Below, piece by piece: positions 61,876 through 64,000 of a DNA stretch of 64,000 nucleotides. Under the pieces are notes generated by a model. It worked only from the letters and a program-made list of their open reading frames with translations. It was not told where the DNA came from and did not search any database. Both the position numbers and the translations under genes were made by a program. Each line of letters opens with the position of its first letter. The first letter of the stretch is position 1. Location: positions 283,683-347,682 of the forward strand of contig NZ_JAGXJY010000002.1 in assembly GCF_019091085.1 (NCBI RefSeq), read 5' to 3'. The DNA comes from Mesorhizobium sp. GbtcB19. Its GTDB lineage: Bacteria; Pseudomonadota; Alphaproteobacteria; Rhizobiales; Rhizobiaceae.

Positions 61876-63498
61876 ATGCGGCTAGGGTTGGCCGCTGCCA
61901 TGGCGCTGGTCGCCTTCGGCGCCACCGCCAAGGAAGATCCGCCGGATTATGGTCCGACGATGCGCTTCGTCGTCGTGCGCAGCAGCGCGCCGGGTTGCGA
62001 GCCCAACTGCCCGGAATGGATTTCGGCCGAAGGAACGATCGACGCCGGCACCCCGGCGCTGCTCAGGCGCCTGCTGAAGACGCTCGGCGAGCGGCAACTG
62101 CCGATCGTCGTCAATTCTCCCGGCGGCAATGTCGATGCCGCCCTGCAGCTTGGCCGCATGGTCCGCAAGAGCAAGCTCGATATCGCGGTCGGCATCACCG
62201 AATTTTCCGGCTGCTCGCCGGGTATGAAGAATTGCCGCGACAATGACGGCAAGGGCCAACCCTATTCCGGCGTCGCTTACGACAGCGGCGCGATGTGCAA
62301 TTCCGCCTGCCCGCTGATGTTTGCCGGCGGCATCCGCCGCGTCGTCGGCGAATGGGCCTATCTCGGCGTTCACCAGATCACCACCACCTTCCGGCGCGAG
62401 AGGCTGCTCTACCGCACGACCTATCGGATCGTGAACGGCAAGAAGAAGATCATCAGCACCAAGATCGTCAGCCGCAAGAATGCCGGCAGTTACAAGACCT
62501 ATGAGATGAGCAAGGCGGTCGAGAAGCGGCTGTCGGCCTATTTGAGCGAGATGGGCGTCGAACAGGGCGTGCTGGACGTGATGAAGGCGACGCCCGCCAG
62601 CGACATCAGGCAGATCGAGCCCAAGGACATGCTGGAGATGAAGCTCGTCACCAGTCTCGATTCACTCGATTTGCTGACCGAAAGGACCATCTGCCAGCGT
62701 CAGCCGGCGCCCGCGAATTGCCGCGAGATTCCGACGAGCGGCAAGCCAACCGAGGTTGCGGCCGTCGAGGCCAAGCCTGTTCCCATTGCCCCGGCGCCCG
62801 CGCCGGCGCCGCAGGCCCAGGAACAGGAGATGCGCTTCGTTCTTGTTCGCGGCAGCAATCCGCTTTGCAATCCCGATTGTCCGGAATGGATTTCGGCGGA
62901 AGGCACGATCGCCGCGGGCACCGCCGACAAGCTGCGCCAACTGCTCGATACGATCCGGGAGCGCCGGTTGCCCGTTGTCATCAACTCGCCGGGTGGAGAT
63001 GTGCAGGCCGCGCTTGCGGCGGGCCGGCTGATCCGCGAACGCCGGCTGGATGTCGCGGTCGCCCGAACGGATTTTCTCGATTGCGATCCGGGCACGGTGG
63101 GGTGCGCCGCAACCGACGGTCTCCACACGGGCCTCACCATCGATGCAGGCGCTGAGTGCGACGCCGCCTGCGCGGTGATGGTCGCCGGCGGCGCCAGACG
63201 CCTGGTTGGCGCCGATGCGCATTTCCTTGTTCACGCCATGGGCATGGAAGACAAAGTGAGGGCGTATCTCGGCGAGATGGCGATCGGTTCGGGCTTTTTC
63301 GCTGCCATGCAGTCGGCCGAATATGCCAAGCACAGGGAACTCAGTCGGGACGAGTTGCAGAAATTCGGACTGACGACCGGGCCGCAATCGGTGGATGCGC
63401 TGACGGGCGCCACCATCTGCGGATCGGCGCCCAGGCCGGACAATTGCCGGGTTCAGCCGGCCGCCGATGCTGAGGCAAAGGCGCCGGCGAAGCTCTAG
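61876..63498 (+). CDS. Exported two-domain ClpP/crotonase-like serine hydrolase candidate B
   Basis: 540 residues from ATG 61876 (signal peptide RLGLAAAMALVAFGATA-KE). A paralog of candidate A, 165 bp downstream, with the same layout: domain 1 (about 28-275) has SPGGN (81-85), Ser143 (MCNSACPLMFAGG), His166 (LGVHQI) and Asp243 (PASDIR), a full triad; domain 2 (about 318-525) keeps SPGGD and His453 (LVHAMG) but has Ala430 where Ser is expected (CDAAC). Conserved cysteine pairs occur in both domains. A short Pro/Ala linker separates the domains. It is followed 92 bp later by a truncated haemoglobin gene. Confidence 0.72.
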   Translation: MRLGLAAAMALVAFGATAKEDPPDYGPTMRFVVVRSSAPGCEPNCPEWISAEGTIDAGTPALLRRLLKTLGERQLPIVVNSPGGNVDAALQLGRMVRKSKLDIAVGITEFSGCSPGMKNCRDNDGKGQPYSGVAYDSGAMCNSACPLMFAGGIRRVVGEWAYLGVHQITTTFRRERLLYRTTYRIVNGKKKIISTKIVSRKNAGSYKTYEMSKAVEKRLSAYLSEMGVEQGVLDVMKATPASDIRQIEPKDMLEMKLVTSLDSLDLLTERTICQRQPAPANCREIPTSGKPTEVAAVEAKPVPIAPAPAPAPQAQEQEMRFVLVRGSNPLCNPDCPEWISAEGTIAAGTADKLRQLLDTIRERRLPVVINSPGGDVQAALAAGRLIRERRLDVAVARTDFLDCDPGTVGCAATDGLHTGLTIDAGAECDAACAVMVAGGARRLVGADAHFLVHAMGMEDKVRAYLGEMAIGSGFFAAMQSAEYAKHRELSRDELQKFGLTTGPQSVDALTGATICGSAPRPDNCRVQPAADAEAKAPAKL

Positions 63499-63590
63499 AC
63501 TATTCACTCGCACTGGCCATGGAGGCAGGTTGAGCCGGGCAGGGCGCTGGCATTATTTTCCGCAACTGTCTGCAGAATGGAGGAGCGGCG

Positions 63591-64000
63591 ATGAGCGAGG
63601 ACATCCCGACTTTGTATCAATGGGCCGGCGGCATCGAGGCGCTGAACCGGCTGACCCGAACCTTTTACGACAAGGTGGCGGCGGATCCGGTTGTCGGTCC
63701 GGTGTTCAAGACCATGTCGCCGGACCACCCGGCGCATGTCGCCGCTTTCATCGGCGAGGTCTTCGGCGGGCCGAAGACTTACAGCGAAAAACATGGCGGT
63801 CACCGCGAGATGGTGATGCATCATCTCGGCAAGCACCTGACCGAAGAGCAGCGGCGCCGCTGGATCAATCTGCTGGCCGACGCGGCCGATGAGGTCGGCT
63901 TGCCCGATGACCCCGAATTCCGCTCCGCCTTTATGGGCTATGTCGAATGGGGATCGCGGCTGGCGAAGATGAATTCGAATCTCGGCGAGACCTGCGATCC
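63591..64000 (+). CDS. Truncated haemoglobin, group II-like (3' partial)
   Basis: 136 residues are visible before the window ends; the stop is outside. AATGGAGGAG precedes the ATG at 63591. The 2-over-2 globin pattern is TLYQWAGGIEALNRLTRTFYDKV, HPAHVAAFIGEVFGGPKTYSEK (E-helix region), GGHREMVMHHLGKHLTEEQRRRW with the proximal His, and MGYVEWGSRLA with the Trp typical of group II. The family binds O2 or NO; a role in nitrosative stress is plausible, but only from the family. Confidence 0.9.
   Translation, partial: MSEDIPTLYQWAGGIEALNRLTRTFYDKVAADPVVGPVFKTMSPDHPAHVAAFIGEVFGGPKTYSEKHGGHREMVMHHLGKHLTEEQRRRWINLLADAADEVGLPDDPEFRSAFMGYVEWGSRLAKMNSNLGETCD

Overview
The window is a chromosomal stretch of a high-GC alphaproteobacterium. 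It looks most like a Rhizobiales / Phyllobacteriaceae genome, probably Mesorhizobium or a close relative (inference). Supporting signs are: an RNase E with a long acidic insertion after the first part of its S1 domain; an NDUFA12-type complex I accessory protein; the block DUF2155 / aat / accC / accB / aroQ / DsbA / M48; a BA14K-type small secreted protein; several short palindromic intergenic repeat families; and the order rlmB, tRNA-Tyr, tRNA-Gly, tuf. No insertion sequence, prophage, CRISPR array or rRNA operon is visible.

Layout. 1-16 kb: the end of an O-acetylhomoserine sulfhydrylase gene and a cupin; a P450 with a signal-less solute-binding protein; a gamma-carbonic anhydrase, ankyrin, NYN-domain, transglutaminase-like, double PilZ and PAS proteins; a rhomboid protease; a CBS-pair protein; a lone YjhX-like protein; gatB with a GNAT gene; an AIM24-family gene; and panB-panC overlapping by 4 bp. 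16-25 kb: NDUFA12, DUF2155, a DUF4440-like gene, the leftward run aroQ-accB-accC-aat (fatty acid synthesis with small housekeeping genes), DsbA-like and M48/TPR exported proteins, then rightward aminotransferase and glutaminase genes. 25-35 kb: rne leftward, then an amidase, PBP1A and prfB rightward (cell wall and translation termination). prfB carries the classical programmed +1 frameshift. 34-41 kb: two GFA-type zinc proteins around a Cys-containing exported protein, an OmpA-like lipoprotein, a DEAD-box helicase and NAD kinase.

41-46 kb holds a leftward polyamine-type ABC transporter operon (binding protein, two permeases, ATPase) with a metallo-beta-lactamase-fold hydrolase as last gene. 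A TetR-family regulator diverges from it across an imperfect palindrome. 46-49.7 kb is a patch of small or accessory genes around tRNA-Thr: a methyltransferase with a coiled-coil tail, and two small exported proteins whose leaders and signal peptides are clearly copied from one another. 49.7-54.4 kb is an IclR regulator diverging from gcl-hyi-glxR, which turns glyoxylate into D-glycerate through tartronate semialdehyde. 54.5-59.8 kb runs rlmB, tRNA-Tyr, tRNA-Gly, a ParDE-type module with a frameshifted toxin, a YidB-like gene, a GlsB/YeaQ-like gene, an EamA transporter and tuf. 59.9-63.5 kb carries two tandem paralogous exported proteins, each made of two ClpP/crotonase-like domains. A truncated haemoglobin gene runs off the right edge.

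The strongest candidate for something undescribed is the tandem pair at 59947-63498. The N-terminal domain of each protein keeps a plausible Ser/His/Asp triad. The C-terminal domains have decayed in complementary ways: one keeps Ser and has lost His, the other keeps His and has Ala for Ser. Start sites were picked by ribosome-binding site, signal peptide or family length. All family assignments are from recognisable motifs read by eye; no database search was run.
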